Assembly (NCBI RefSeq): GCF_018446385.1
Contig: NC_055990.1
Coordinates: forward strand, 26,125,891 to 26,189,890
DNA from: Zingiber officinale
Taxonomy: Eukaryota > Streptophyta > Magnoliopsida > Zingiberales > Zingiberaceae
Length of the DNA: 64,000 nucleotides
Reading direction: 5' to 3'
Below the pieces are notes generated by a model. The model saw nothing but the letters and a program-made list of their open reading frames with translations. It was not told where the DNA came from and made no database searches. Positions within the stretch are counted from its first letter, which is position 1, and the number at the start of each line of letters is the position of its first letter. The translations under genes and the position numbers were made by a program. Positions 33,001 to 47,000 of this stretch are shown in pieces.

Positions 33001-33480
33001 ATTGAGAGCCCTAGAAGCGCGAAGTATATAGTCATTGGCGAGCTTCTTTCCCCGACACACGCAATTCTCTCCGAAGATCTTTCCGCCAGTTCTTGAAGCT
33101 TCTTGGGGATAAGTGCGGGTGCACTTCCAAGAGTCAAGAGGTGATCTACATCAACAAGAGTAAGCAAGAAAAGGGTTTTATTTATACACTTGTGTATTTT
33201 CTTCTTGTTTGAGTGTATCTTGTTGTGAGGAGATTGTACAAGGTTTCTCCACCTCCGGTAGTTACCAAAAAGGGGAGTTTTCTTAGTGGATGTGTGTGTG
33301 AATGTCGGATCCTTGGATTAGTCACCTCTTCTTGAAATGGATACCAAGTAAATTCTAGCATTAGTGTTGTGAGTGTGCTTTGTGTATATTTCCGCTGCAT
33401 TTCATCATCACGAAGCAAGCAATTGAAGTGTGACGAGCTATTCAACCCTCCCCCCTCCTAGCTACAAATCGACCCTAACA

Positions 33481-35760
33481 GGATCATCGATGGATTCTCA
33501 AATGGTGGATCTAGGATTTCCTCTAAAAGGGAAAAACTCTTCCCAAGGAAAGGGGTGGACCACCAAACCAAAGATTTCTCAATGGAGGGTTTTCTTAACC
33601 CTTTTATACCTTCCACAAACTTTCTAAATCTACCCCCATTACAAGGCTTTGCTAAAATGGGTTTTTCGCCCCTTAGACGTAGTTTTTTAAGGTTGAACTC
33701 TAAACCAAATTTGTAGGTCTTGAGATTATCTACATTTTAATAGGTTAAACATCTCACAAATCCAACTGAGTTGAAAGTTATAGTCATTTTACTTTTGGTC
33801 TATAGTGTGAAGAAAATATGCGACACTATCATGCCTCGGAGGCACATCTACGCATTTTAGAATGGCTAGATCTGGTTTTCTCAAGTTGAACCCTGAAGTA
33901 AAGTTGTAGATCTTGAAGTTAGCTATATTTTATTGGTGACACGGCTTGTGGCTCCAACTGTGTGGAAAGTTACGATAATTTTAAAAATGGTCCATAGTGT
34001 AGTCTAGGATTCAACACAACCATGTCTGGGGGCACAGCGGGGCCATGAAACACACGAAAAAGGCTCCATATTTGATATGGATATGTGGGAGGCTTGAGGC
34101 TCAGTTTTATCATTATTGGGGTTCAATTTCACCCGTAGATGAGGCATGATCGTGCTCAGAAGGCACGACCATGGCATGAAAGCCATTGGATAGAAGGCAC
34201 GGTCTGTGGCTCCCTAGCAACGGTACCAAAAACTTATTGTCTCACCGTAAGTATACAGTAAAGTCATCAAGTAATAAAAATTTCGATCCACAAGGACTGT
34301 TGATTAAGCACTAGTCAAATCTACAAAGCAAGTTATCTAAATGATTAAAGTATTGAAAGCTTGAGAACTAGAAAGCAAGTGAGAGAGAGAGAGAGATTCA
34401 AGGAAAACTAATAATCAACTATAGAAGAATTCGTTTGGGGGAAACGATTTTAGGAGTTCAGTTTCACTATGATGTTAGTTAATATTTCTATTTATTATTC
34501 ATCTTCTTACTTTCATGCTTATACTCTTGTAAGGATTCTTACCAAATACCAGTACGAACCTGCGAAGTTCGTTACGGAGTGTTTACCCTCATTGAATTTC
34601 AATGCTATTAAGTAAAGAGGTAATATAGAAAGTCCGGTTGAGAGAGATATCCTCTATCACTAAGAGCCCCTCAGTCATACAGTGTAGATTACACAAGTCA
34701 CTTTCTAGCATTAAATTAGGAAAAGTCCATTAAACTCTAATTAATTAATCCCTTATAGAGAATTGACCTCCTTTCAAGAGGATCGCACTAGAAAGTCCGC
34801 TTAGAGGGATGCTCTCTGTCACTAAGAGCCCGCGGTCATACAATCTAGAGTTTCTCCTCTATAAGGCGTTCAATCCTTTATATCCATTCAATCAAACATC
34901 ACATACATACATTTAATTACCACATACATATTTAATCAAATAAGAATAAGACATAAATGTATCATTGAATAAGGAAATAACTGAATCCATAGTTTATACA
35001 TAAATATCATATCACAATTACTCCCTACATCTGAAAGTTCAGAGGATCTACTCTCTAGCAATGAAATTACAACCCAAAAATAAAGAAACAAGCATTCTTT
35101 CAATCCAAATAAAGAGTAGAGATAAAGAGATGTTAGCGAGATGAATCTAGTGTCTCGGGATGAAATCCTTGTTTGGATGGTGAACGAATCATCGACCACT
35201 TCTCGAATGATGGCTCTAGGCTTTCCCCTAGAAGGGGAAAATCTTTCCTCAAGAAAAGTGACGAAGCCCCCAAAACCAAAGATTCATCAATGAAAGGTTT
35301 TCTCGACCCTTTTATACATTGCATAAACTTTCTAAATCTGCTCCTTTTATAGGGCTCTATCAAAATAGATTTTTCATCCCTTTAAACATGATTTTCTCAA
35401 GTTTAACTCTGAATCAAATTTATAGGTCTTGAGATTATCTGTATATTGATGGGTTAAACACCTAGAAACTCCAACTAAATTGAAAGTTATAATCATTTTA
35501 TTTTTAGTTGCAGTTTAAAGAAAAGACAACACAATTGTGTCTAGGAAGTATGACAGTACGTGTTAGCACGGTTAAATTTAGTTTCTAGGTTGTACTCTAA
35601 AGTAAAATTATAGATCTTAGAGTTAACTATATTTTAGTTGATGTCATGGTTGTGGTTTCAATCATACCAACAGTTATGATTATCTTAAAAATAATCCATA
35701 GTAGACCTAAGCTCGAATCTTACTCATACGGATGGCACGTGCAAAACAGTAGGACAAACC
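33481..35760. repeat. Worn Gypsy-like element with diverged direct repeats
   Basis: Segments 33486-34010 and about 35165-35725 are diverged direct repeats; both include GGTCTTGAGATTATCT and similar text. Near 34209-34230 the minus strand reads TTGGTACCGTTGCTAGGGAG, close to the TGGCGCCGTTGCC-type primer site of many plant Gypsy elements. I infer an old minus-strand Gypsy remnant whose left repeat was interrupted by element E. No coding domain remains. Confidence 0.4.
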
Positions 35761-36059
35761 TACAGCGACAACTGGGCACCTAACCCAAATTAAAAAAGAC
35801 CTTTTTATTTAATTGCCTTTGCTTTCTTCAACCAACTATTGATATTATCGTAAGCCAAAAGCTAAAAGCTCAAAAGGGGCGAAGAAGAACAAGAGTAAGC
35901 TTTATGTTTTTTTTTTTTTTTGCTCTTCTCTTCTATCCAAATTATTTCATCATACTCCTCTGTTCCTTCTCCTTGTTCTTGTTCTTGAGCCGCTCTAATT
36001 TTTTTTGTGCTTTATTTTTCTAGAATTTGTTTGTGGATCGAGTTGTGGACCTGGCGGTG

Positions 36060-37146
36060 ATGGAGGGCTTCTCTGCCTCGTCTCCTCCTCGAATCTTTTG
36101 GAACTCTCGCAAGAGATCAGGTTTATTTTATTTTTCTTTAAAAAAAAAGGAAATAGTCAAGGTAATTTTCTTTAGATTTAAAAAACTCTCTGTGATTATT
36201 TAAGGGGACAACTTGATCCTTTGCATATGTATGTATATATTCATCTTTTGATTTATCACGAAGAAATAAATAATTAAAGATAAATATGATTTGATGATGA
36301 TGATCTTGTGTTGCCAATTTTTTTTAGATGTGAGAATTCATAGCTATGCATTGAGATCTTAACTCAATTAACTGCCAACAGCCACTCCCCGGAGTTTGGA
36401 GAACAAACTCATGGAGGAGAGTCTGAAACCCGCCGGAGATGGGGCGAAGACAGCGACGACGGCAGGCGGCCAGCGTGACGACGAAGACGTGGCCACCGCC
36501 AAGGCAGCTGCTCTGACGGAGCGCCGGCGATCCCTGTTCGAGCCACTGGAGTCTACTGGCTCAAACGGTCGCCGCACGCCGGCAGAACTCCTCCTCCCTC
36601 CGCCGGACTTCGAGGCGGCGTCCTACCCGAAAGGGTGGCTCGTCGGCAAGAAACGCAAGCTCGTGAACGTAGACGTCGTCGAGAGCATGCGCCGGGTCGC
36701 CGTCCAAGAGATGAACAGAAAGGTCTGTCCCTGCGAATCCTTTATCCTTATCCTTAAGCTACGCAGCAAGAATATCATCAAACTCAGAAAGAAAGAAAGA
36801 AAAAACACAAATTTAGATATCTTTATTGAAACTACTTATCGAATATATTCTTGGCACGACATCAGTTCAGACATTCTTGACGTTGGTTGTCTAAGCCGAA
36901 CAAAATTCAATGGCACAGGACAAGGAGATCGACGGACTCAACGAGCAGTTGGAGGAGGACGCCCGGTGCCTGGAGCACCTCCAGGTCCAACTCCTCGACG
37001 AGAGGAGCAAAAGGAGCGACGCCGAGAGGCAGAACGCCATGCTCCGAGACCAGATATCCATGCTGATGACCATGCTGGAAGAAAACCAAGCAGAAGAAAT
37101 AGAAGAAGAAGAACAACAACAACGACACACTTTAGGAGATCATTAA
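36060..37146 (+). CDS. HDR1: HEADING DATE REPRESSOR 1-like protein
   Basis: Three exons, join(36060-36120, 36382-36722, 36919-37146), all with GT-AG borders in matching phase, giving 209 residues. The start [20 protein letters not shown] matches the family's MEGF...PPRIFW beginning. Next is a variable Ala/Gly-rich part, then the conserved block [20 protein letters not shown] with [13 protein letters not shown] up to residue 134. A C-terminal coiled coil follows ([20 protein letters not shown] and on, to about residue 190), ending in an acidic/Gln tail. In rice HDR1 delays flowering under long days through the Hd1/Ehd1 pathway with the kinase OsK4; a nuclear location is expected. The product name comes from recalled family features, and function here is inferred. 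It is upstream of and on the same strand as the TSS/REC gene, but the two are separate genes. Confidence 0.85.
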
Positions 37147-38058
37147 TTCAATTTATGTGATATATAAGACATTTTCATGTATCTAGTTGCAGTTTGTCTC
37201 ATTCTTTAAGTGAACCTTTATGGCATCTGTAAAGTGAATGCCAAGTTGGTGGTTCATATATTTTGGTTAATGTTGTTCAATACTCTCATGAAATGAGTTT
37301 GCCATCAACCTCCATTCGAGTGAACTCGTCTCAACATCAACAGGTGAACTAACTTGCAATTAAAAAAAATGAGTAATTACACAATAAACAAACAAATTTA
37401 ACATGTCAAAATCGGCCTTACTCTCTTATTAGCAAAGCAAGAAGAAAAAGAAATCATGGAATATACATAGCTCCAACCAAAAGCCATCCACATTTATCTT
37501 TTCCAGAAATCGCCACCGTAATTCTCTGGCCCTCGTATTTCCGGTACTAAGCACAAGGCTCCAAGCAACAACTTATCTGAAAACACAAATAAAGATAAAA
37601 CGACCACCAAAGAAAATACACACAGTGGAAAGTGGAGGCACACGAGAAGGTTGTAACTTGGAGGATATGGATTTTGATAGGGAAGTGAAGGATTAGGCGA
37701 TGAGCAAGTCTTGGCCATAGATTTTAGGGGGCTCCCTCAAGCTCTCCTCGCTCTCTGCTTCCCTGCAAACGCCCCTGCTCGCTTAAACCTCTCTACTGCC
37801 ACAGCCTTATCCACCTCTCTCTCTCTCTCTCTATCTATCTATAGATATCTATCATCATTGCTTCTCTGCCTTATACTTCTCCTTCTTCTTCCAATCCTTT
37901 TCTTTTCCTTTTGCTTCTTCTCCTTACCTTTCGTTCTTTCCCAGGCATTATTCCTGCTCTAATTTATGTAAAGTTCGCACCTTTCGGTTCCTTTTGCTCT
38001 CTGGGGGAACCCAATTTAAGCGAGAAATCCATTTGAAAGATTTTGAGGAGGAGGAGAG
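37147..38058. other. Intergenic region and 5' UTR of the TSS/REC gene
   Basis: Holds the 3' UTR of the HDR1-like gene and the promoter and leader of the TSS/REC gene. A CT-rich microsatellite (CTCTCTCTCTCTCT then CTATCTAT) lies at 37815-37850, a common feature of plant leaders. A 74-codon open frame on the minus strand (37718-37494) is not convincing. Confidence 0.5.
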
Positions 38059-41000
38059 ATGGCTCCCAAGGCTGGGAAAGCCAAGGTTCATAGAATCAAA
38101 GGCGAGAAGAAGAAGAAAGAAGAGAAAGGTTTAATGGTTTTTTACTGTCAATTCTTCCGATTTCTTTTTCGTTTTTGGAACTGCTGATTTTGAGGCTCTC
38201 TGCTCCTCGACGGATCTGTGCATTGACATGGCCGAACCTTTGACTGCAGTTCTGCCGGCGGTGGTGGATGTCACCGTCGAGACGCCGGACTACTCGCTGC
38301 TCACCCTCAAGGTTCTACTCGCTCGACTGTTTAGGAGGAGGAATTCTGCCATTTTTACGGAATAATTTCATTTGGATACCTTTGAAGTTTTAAAATCACT
38401 AAAATGCTCCTCGAATAACATATCTCAGAAACTTAGATTTGCGTCATGAAATTTCATTTCGACCCCTAAAATGCTAATATCTTCAAAACTGCTCTTTAAA
38501 TCTGACATTACTTCATCCCTTCCTAATCATCAATAATAAATATTACAGTAACAATTAGTACATGTAATTATTAAAATAAATGGATATGCAGTAAATTAAT
38601 TGGAAGCTTTTAGAGGTTAATTATTTTTAAATTCCTTTTGTAGGGTATATCGACCGATAAGATACTAGACGTGCGTAAATTGTTGGCCGTACACGTGGAG
38701 GCTTGCCACCTAACTAATTTCTCTTTTTCCCATGAGGTAATTTTCCCTTTAAATTATTTTCACCGTTCGATGATTGAACGTGAAACATTTTATATAAAAA
38801 TATATATAATATCAGTCTTTGTCCATAGTATAATTTTTATTTATTTATTATTTATTTTTAGATAATATCTTCGCTGCATCTACTAAGTTCGTATGTCGTG
38901 ACTCAACTCGTGACAGGGGCGAGGTGAAAGACTAAAAGATACGGTGGAAATTGTCTCGCTAAAGCCTTGCCACGTCAGCATTGTGGAAGGTAAAAATCAT
39001 TAAATCATATAAAACAAGCTAATTGCTAATTACTAATTAATAAATGAAGCCAGTGAAATAGCTCAATCGCACGGTTCAACAAAAAAAAAAAAAATTATTA
39101 AATTATTGGATAAAATAATGACATAATAATTTTCAACTCTCAGATGATATTGCTCTTTGTTTGTCGTATTATTATTCTGATTAAGTAGAATTAGTGTGAA
39201 ATTATAATAGCTTATAAACTTTTCTCCTATAAATTAATCGTCAATCAATTCTGATTTTTAATAGTTTATTATTATTATTATTATTATTATTACTTTATAA
39301 AAAAAGTCTTTATAAAAAAATTCATTTAAATTTGCCTTTTTGGAAAAACTGGTGTATTGTTTGTGTTGGAGAAAAAATGGATCCTGTTCCGGGAAAGACA
39401 GGGGATCGTTAAGTCTTTTTCCCCGTTTATAAATCTTCCATCTCAGAGGAGTACACGGAGGAGCTCGCCGTGGCCCACATCCGTCGCCTGCTCGACGTCA
39501 TCGCCTGCACCACCGCCTTCGGAGCTTCTCCGGAGAGGAATGCTGGACCAGAAAGTCCGTCTTCCGCAGGTGGCGGGGGAGGGAAGGGCGATTCGCGGCC
39601 CGGCGACGCTGCGAAGCCGGGCGAAGCAAACGGGGAGGAATCTAAAGATGAAGGCGCTGAAATTTCCGGAAGCAAGAAGGTGGCTTCTCCCACCTCCGCT
39701 ACGGTTTCTGTGCACAAGGACGATCTGTTGTACCCTCCGCCCAAGCTCGGTCAATTCTACGAGTTCTTCTCGTTCTCCCACCTTACTCCGCCACTCCAAT
39801 GTTTGTGCAATTCTCCTTTTTTTCTCTCTCTCTCTTTTTTTTTTTTTGATAAAACTTTACCTGGAGTTTGAAAGTATGTTCTCATAACTCGTTCCAGATA
39901 TAAAGATGTCTTCGCGATCATTTATGGACGATAAAAAGGAGGATGACTTCTTTCAGATTGATGTGCGTTCTCCTGACACCTTTTTTTGGTATTCGTAGTC
40001 ACGGTTTAGTTATTTGAGCCAATTTTATCTACGTCTTCAAATCGACGAGCAGGTGAAGATTTGCAATGGGAAACTTGTGACCGTAATCGCTACAAAAGAT
40101 GGGTTCTATCCCAATGGGAAAAGATCTCTTCTAAGTCATTCTTTAGTTGGCTTGTTGCAGCAAATAAGCAGAGCCTTTGATAGTGTAAGGTTTCATGTAA
40201 ACTTTTTGGTCTTAATGGTGTCTTCAATGCCTTGTGTTTCCCTTCTAACCAAGAGTTATTGTATTGTATAGGCATACAAGTCGCTGATGAAAGCTTTCAT
40301 TGAGCACAATAAGGTTGGCCTACTTTTAGCCTTTTGCCAGTTTATTTACTTATTTTCGAGACTTGATTTATTATCAGGACCAAATGAAGCTCCAGTTGAC
40401 AAAATTGAATATGTTTTAAGAGATGGGAATTCAATATATGATGTGCCTTTGCATGGAGTTTGATAAAGGATAAACTCTATGTAAACAAACCTAAATAGTT
40501 GTGGCTAACATAGCTCGTGGTGATGATGATGACCTGATTTATTTTCGTGCCTTTATAATGTCCAACTAAGACAGGATATTTCTGTCACAACATTCTTGTT
40601 TGTTGCATTGAAAAGGATAGGCATCAATAGCCTTTGTACTGTATATAATATTGTGTAAACTGAGTTGTTAAATCTCCACAACTGGGGAAACACAGGACCA
40701 AGTCGTTTGTGCAATCATTGATTACTGCTAAATTTAAGGCTACTAAGCTTGGAACTGAGGTTCATGTTCTTGCTCATTCTCGAACAATACTACATTTTAT
40801 GTTATAACTCAATTATTGTGACGCCTTGCTCCTTATATCAATATGGTAAACTTATTATATCAAAGTTCCAAATATCTTGCAGGAACTTGCATTTTTTACT
40901 TCTAACGGTTTACTTGCTAGATACACTTAATCACTAAATTCAAAACTGAGCATTAAACAAACATTAGCAACTTTTGGCTCTTTAGCGCTTATGTTGTTCA

Positions 41001-44000
41001 TTCTGCATTATTTCAGTTTGGAAATCTTCCATATGGATTTAGAGCAAACACTTGGGTGGTCCCTCCAATAGCTGCAGATCTGCCATCAATATTTCCTCCT
41101 CTTCCTGCCGAAGATGAAACTTGGGGTGGTAATGGTGGAGGCCAGGGACGAGATGGCAAGAAAGATCGGAGGCCATGGGCCAAAGAATTTGCAATCCTTG
41201 CAGCAATGCCTTGTAAAACACCGGAGGAGAGACAAGTCCGAGATAGGAAAGCCTTCCTTCTTCACAGCTTATTCATTGATGTTGCAGTCATGAAAGCTGT
41301 CAAGGTTATTCAACAACTGATCATCAAGAACGAGAGCTCAAATGAATCAAATTATCCCTCTGCTGCAGTTTTACGTGAAGAACAAGTCAGAGATCTAAGA
41401 ATCACAGTTACAAAGGACAATACGAATGCCAGCACTAAATTGGATGTGAAATTGGATGGAATTCAAGCCCCAGGAAAGTCTTCTAAGGATCTTTGTCAAC
41501 GAAATTTACTAAAAGGAATCACCGCAGATGAGAGTGCAACTGTTCATGTAATCAATAATCCAATACTTCTAGTTACAAATTCACACTTGGTTAATTTTAT
41601 TGCATCTACTTTTCCTTTGTCATTAAAATGTGAAGTAGCATGTTCGTTTTTGCAGGATACTGCCACCCTTGGTGTAGTAGTTGTTAGACACTGTGGCTAT
41701 ACTGCTGTTGTCAGAGTTCCAACTGATGCTGGTTTAAGTGAGAGTCCTTTGACAGAAGAGGAAATTCATATTGAAGAGCAGCCTGAGGGAGGTAGTAACT
41801 CTTTAAATGTCAACAGGTACCACTTAAGAGGATAAACTCTTTATTAAACTGCTTCAGGATAAGTTAGGCATCTATAATGAGATTAATTTCTTTTTGGAGG
41901 AAAATAGTGAAATTTGTTATTTGTACCTTTCAGTTTGAGAATGCTTTTGCACAAATCCTCATCATGTGGAATCCAGAAGTCCCACTGTGCAGACATTGAA
42001 GATTTACATTCCTTCAGGTCTTTGGTGCGAAAAGTACTAGAAGATAGTCTACTGAGGTTAGATGAAGAAACCAAAGAACGGAAAATGTCAATAAGATGGG
42101 AGCTAGGGGCTTGCTGGGTGCAGCATTTACAGAATCAATCAGGAAATACTGATTCCAAGAAAAGTGAAGACAGTAAAGTTGAAACAACCGTAAAAGGGCT
42201 TGGTAAACAATTTGGTCAATTGAAACAGATAAAGAAGAAGGTACAAGATAATGGTGGAAAAACCAATTCTGCAAATGAAAACGCTACTTCTTTTGGCGTG
42301 GGCTTCATTAAGGAACATGTGGACGTTTCTAGGCTTAAGGAAGATAAGGAAATGATGCTACAAAAATTGCTTCCTGAAGCAGAATACATGCGCCTCAAAG
42401 AATCCGATACTGGTCTTCATATTAAGGTTTTATGCGTTCCCTCTGTTCCCTGACTGATTTATCTATTATATTTTGTTAAAACTGATTGACATGAAATTAT
42501 TGTTAGCTGCATGATTCTTTCAAAATGCATACAACAAAATTCTTTACTGCTTAATCTCTTATGTCGTCCTCAACTTTGGATGCATACTATCTTTCCATGT
42601 TTGAACAAAACCTTGCCTTCAAGAATAAATTGCTTTATAATTATGCATTTGATCTTCTGCACTATCTTTGACTTCTGTGAATTATTTTTTGTCAGTCACC
42701 AGATGAGTTGATTGAGATGGCACACAAATACTATGAGGATATTGCTCTGCCAAAGTTGGTATAATTTCTAAACTGTCATATTTTTCTTTATATTTATTGG
42801 TTCTTCGCAAACTAGTCAGTTATTATTATCCTGCAAATATCTTTCAGGTAGCAGATTTTGCTTCACTCGAACTTTCTCCTGTTGACGGAAGGACGTTGAC
42901 AGATTTTATGCATACCAGGGGTTTGCAGATGTGTTCACTTGGACGCGTGGTAAAACTATTGATTAGTAATGTTCACAGTTTTAGTCTAATGCAAATCTTT
43001 GTTAAATCATTGCTCGAGTTTAACTTGCAATATGAAAAGATAATAAGCCTTTTGTTTTCTGCACTTCCATTCACCTTCTGGACAGGTTGAACTTGCAGAC
43101 AAGCTTCCTCACGTGCAGTCCCTTTGTTTGCATGAAATGATAGCTCGAGCATATAAGCATATACTTCAAGCTGTCATTGCAACTGTTGGCGATATGTCTG
43201 ATATGGCTGGGACCGTTGCATCTTGTTTAAATGTATTGCTTGGATCAGTTCCAGCTGATAATACAGATATTTACTTGAACAATGACATCAGTCTCAAACA
43301 TAAGTGGCTGGAATATTTTCTATCAAAGAGATTTGGGTGGAAATTGAAAGATAAAGACTGCAATGACTTGAGGAAGTATGCAATTCTACGCGGTCTTTGT
43401 CACAAGGTCCTGAAACATATCTGTCATGAGACTGTTATCTGATAAGTTATCTCCTGTCAAGTTGTTCTTGGTGATTTAATTTTAAAACACATTTTACCTT
43501 TTTTGATGCTGCAGGTAGGACTAGAGCTTGTGTCAAGAGACTATGACTTTGAGACTCCACATCCTTTTAGGAAATCAGACATTGTGAGCATGGTTCCTGT
43601 ATACAAAGTAAGAATTTATAGTTTTACATGTTATTTTGTTTTCCTTTTTTCCGTAACTGATTGTTCTGACTTGGTATTGCAGCATGTTGCCTGCTCATCG
43701 GCTGATGGACGCACTTTGCTGGAGTCATCTAAGACTTCTTTAGACAAGGGAAAACTGGAGGATGCTGTTAACTATGGGACCAAGGTACAAGTTTTTGTTT
43801 ATTATTGTTTTTGTCATGATTGTTGGTTTCAAAAATCTCTAATCATTTTCCCCTCTATTGTTTTTTAACTCTAGGCGTTAGCAAAACTAGTTGCAGTATG
43901 TGGTCCATACCACAGAATGACAGCAGGAGCATACAGTCTGTTGGCTGTAGTTCTCTACCATACGGGTGACTTCAACCAGGTACATGCCTTGGAGAAAGTT

Positions 44001-47000
44001 CATGAAGAAGTTTGATTATGACATTCAATATTATAGAATTGGTTTCTTAGCATGAAAACCATTTTGTTGCTATTTTTAAGAGTTGAAAGGGATAGAGCAG
44101 TATTAATGAATGCAAAAGTGAAAAAGTTTATTCATATGTTTTATACCTAAAAATAATACCTACTGACTAATATATTGGACTGAACAATTAAATCTAACAG
44201 TCCCTAGGTTTGTTGGGTAAACTGTCTGCCAAAAGTTATCGAACGTAAGAGGATTTGTCAGATGCAGTCAGTCAGTTAGCAGAACTCATCTTCTTTAATC
44301 CATCCAGGTATAAGAGTTTAATAGTGAGTTTACAGTATATAAACTTGCAGGCTTGTTTACCAAAAGTTAAAGCCATAAACTAGTTTAACAGTGAGTTGAA
44401 GACAATTTGTTTGACCAATTTGCAATACTTGTTGAGCAAAAAGCTAAAGCCATTGTAATTGGAAGATAAAAAGGCATTCCTTTTCTGCTTTGAAAGTAAT
44501 AAATGCAGGGTAGGAGTTCTTTTGCATGGAAGAAAACAATTTTTTTGAATGATACTAGTTTGTTTTACAATTCTTTTGCATGCATGAGAACTTTTATCCT
44601 GCCAGGTTGTTGTTGCCAATAAGTTGAGTTCCATTTATTCCTAGGCAACCATCTACCAACAAAAGGCTTTGGATATCAATGAAAGGGAACTAGGTCTTGA
44701 TCATCCAGATACAATGAAAAGCTATGGTGATCTTGCTGTTTTCTACTATCGTCTTCAACATACAGAACTGGCACTGAAGTAAGTTGAGCCTTTTCTTTAC
44801 CATTATTTTTTTTTCCTACAATAGATAGATCCTACAGGGCAAAAGTTCAAAATTTGTTCTTTAACAATTTACTGACTCTGGTGCATGGTATAAGTCTGCT
44901 TTGATCACAATCCATATAAACATGCAACTTGAGATCTTACTATCAATATTAGATGAACTGCTTAGTATGTCTCATCTAAGATTTAAAATCTCTAGCAGTG
45001 TCATTGAGTGTAATGATATGTGTTTGATAGAATATCATGTTGATACGGTTTTAGTATAGAATTACTTTTAAATATAAGTTTATACTAATTAAAAATATAT
45101 ATAAATATTTGGAAGCAATACGTTGCAAATTGTTATAAGCATTTTGACGTCTTGCTAATACCAAAACGAAAACTGTACATCGGATGATAGAGGTGTTGGT
45201 TGCTACTCGGAAAGCCTAGAGGTTCCACTGTACAAAAATTTTGTACAAAGGTTTGAACCTTTTCCTAGCTACCATGTGTTCTTTTAAATTAAATTTTGGA
45301 TCGCCTGCGGAACTTAACACGTTTGATCCAAAACTTAATCTATTTGTTCTTTTAGGTTTTGACTTGGATCTCCTGCGGAACTTAACACGTTCGATCCAAA
45401 TCACCTAAGTTATTAATTCCATTAAATATTAATTTCCATAATTGGTTCCCAGTACTGACGTGGCGAGGCACATGGCCTTCTTGGATATGGGAGCAACCAC
45501 CACCGACTAGACAAAACCTTTTATAGAAAGATAATATTTAATTTCCTAAAATAACTTTAGGTTAACCAAAAGGAACAATCAAATCACAAGAAAAAGAAGA
45601 AAACATAAGAACACTACATCGAAAATAAATTCGAAATACTAGAATCGTAAGCCTCTTGTATTTGGTATTATTTCCAAAAATAACTAGTATGATGCGGAAA
45701 GGAAAAATACTAGTTATACCTTTTAGAAAGACCTCTTGATCTTCTACCGTATTCCTCTTCTAACCTCGGACGTTGTGTGGGCAACGATCTTCCGAGATGA
45801 GAACCACCAAGCACCTTCTTCTTCCTTCTAGGTTTCGGCCACCAAAATTCTCCAAGAGAAGTAGAGGTTCGGCCACCACCACCAAGCTCCAAGGGATGCA
45901 AGAAATAAAACCTCCTTTCTCTCTTTCTTCTCCTAGCTAGAACCGGCCACCATCAAGAGCTCCAAGAGGGATTGCCGCCGGCCACAAGAAGAAGAGAAGA
46001 GGAAGAAGCTAGGGCCGGCCACCAAGGAGGAAAAGAGAGGAAGAATAGAATATAGTTATTCACAATGAAGCCTTCTCTACCCCCTCTTTTATAATCCTTG
46101 GTCTTGGCAAATAAGGAAAATTTAATAAAAACTTCCTTAATTCTTTTGCCATTAAAAAGGAAAATTTATTTAATTAAAACAATTTTCTCCTTTTAATTTT
46201 CAATGGCCGGTAAAATAAATCTCCAAGCAAATAAAATTTTAAACACCAATTAAAACTTCCTTATTTGCTTCCGGAAATTTATAAAAATTTCTCCAACAAT
46301 TTTTATCCCTTCATGATTGGTTTATAAAAAGGAAATTTAATAAATTAAAATCTTTCTTTTAAACATGTGGATAAAAAGAAAGTTATCTCTAAAATTAAAA
46401 ACTCTTTTAATCTACAAATAAGGAAAGATATCAAATCTTTTCTTAATCTCTTGTAGAAACTTATAAAAGAGAAAATTTAATTTTTAAACTTTCTTTTAAA
46501 TCATGAACATGGTTAAAAAGGAAAGTTTTCTTAAAATTTAAAATCCACCTTTTAATCAACAAATAAGGAAAGATTTCAAATTTTAAACTTTCTTTTAAAC
46601 ATGTAGATGATTTACAAATAAGGAAAGTTTTTACCAAAAATTAAAACCATCCTTTTAAACTACAAATAAGGAAAGAGATTAATCTCTTCTCTTAATCTTT
46701 TGTAGAAAGCTATAAAAGGAAATTTTTAATTTTTAAACTCTCTTTTAAGATCATGATATCCACATAAGAAATAATAAAAATCCTTTTTAATTCTAGTGGT
46801 CGGCCACCAAGCTTGGGACCCAAGCTTTGGCCAACCACCAACTTGACTGGCCGACCACCTTAGCTTGGGTTCCAAGCTTGCCCCATTCGATGGGTAAGAA
46901 GGTGGGTATGCGGTGGGTATAAATCTCTATACTAGAGGCTATGATAGGGACCGAGAGGAGGAATTGGTTTTGGTCTCCGATGAAATTAAGCATCCCGTGT

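Larger units (their letters stand above)
26987..33480 (+). mobile_element. Gag-only Copia-like retrotransposon E, 5'-truncated
   Basis: Plus-strand element with gag (about 26987-28725), long non-coding DNA, a polypurine tract and a 3' LTR (31679-33480). A TRIM element is inserted at 30583-31249. The left end is missing: the gag N-terminal codons follow directly on the 108-bp tandem array, with no LTR or primer site between. No pol domains are found. GGATC at 33481-33485 would be the right target duplication. Confidence 0.7.
31679..33480 (+). repeat. 3' LTR of element E
   Basis: 1802-bp LTR, TGTTGATGCAATATCC to GACCCTAACA. It contains 28-bp-type repeats (CTGGTGAGTGAAG..., about 31940-32310), then AGGTCAAGGTTGACCGGA-type repeats (about 32315-32610), then an ATCGATCG palindrome cluster (32640-33000). 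The other LTR is absent. Confidence 0.8.

Noticed and set aside
37494-37718. 74-codon minus-strand ORF ending EIRGPENYGGDFWKR
   Set aside because: Lies in the promoter region between two plus-strand genes and has no recognised family. The C-terminal part looks protein-like, but no partner exon was found.
45710-45901. Small ORF beginning [10 protein letters not shown] in both LTRs of element C (also 52567-52758)
   Set aside because: Present twice only because the LTRs are duplicates; no known domain and not clearly kept in the LTR of element B.
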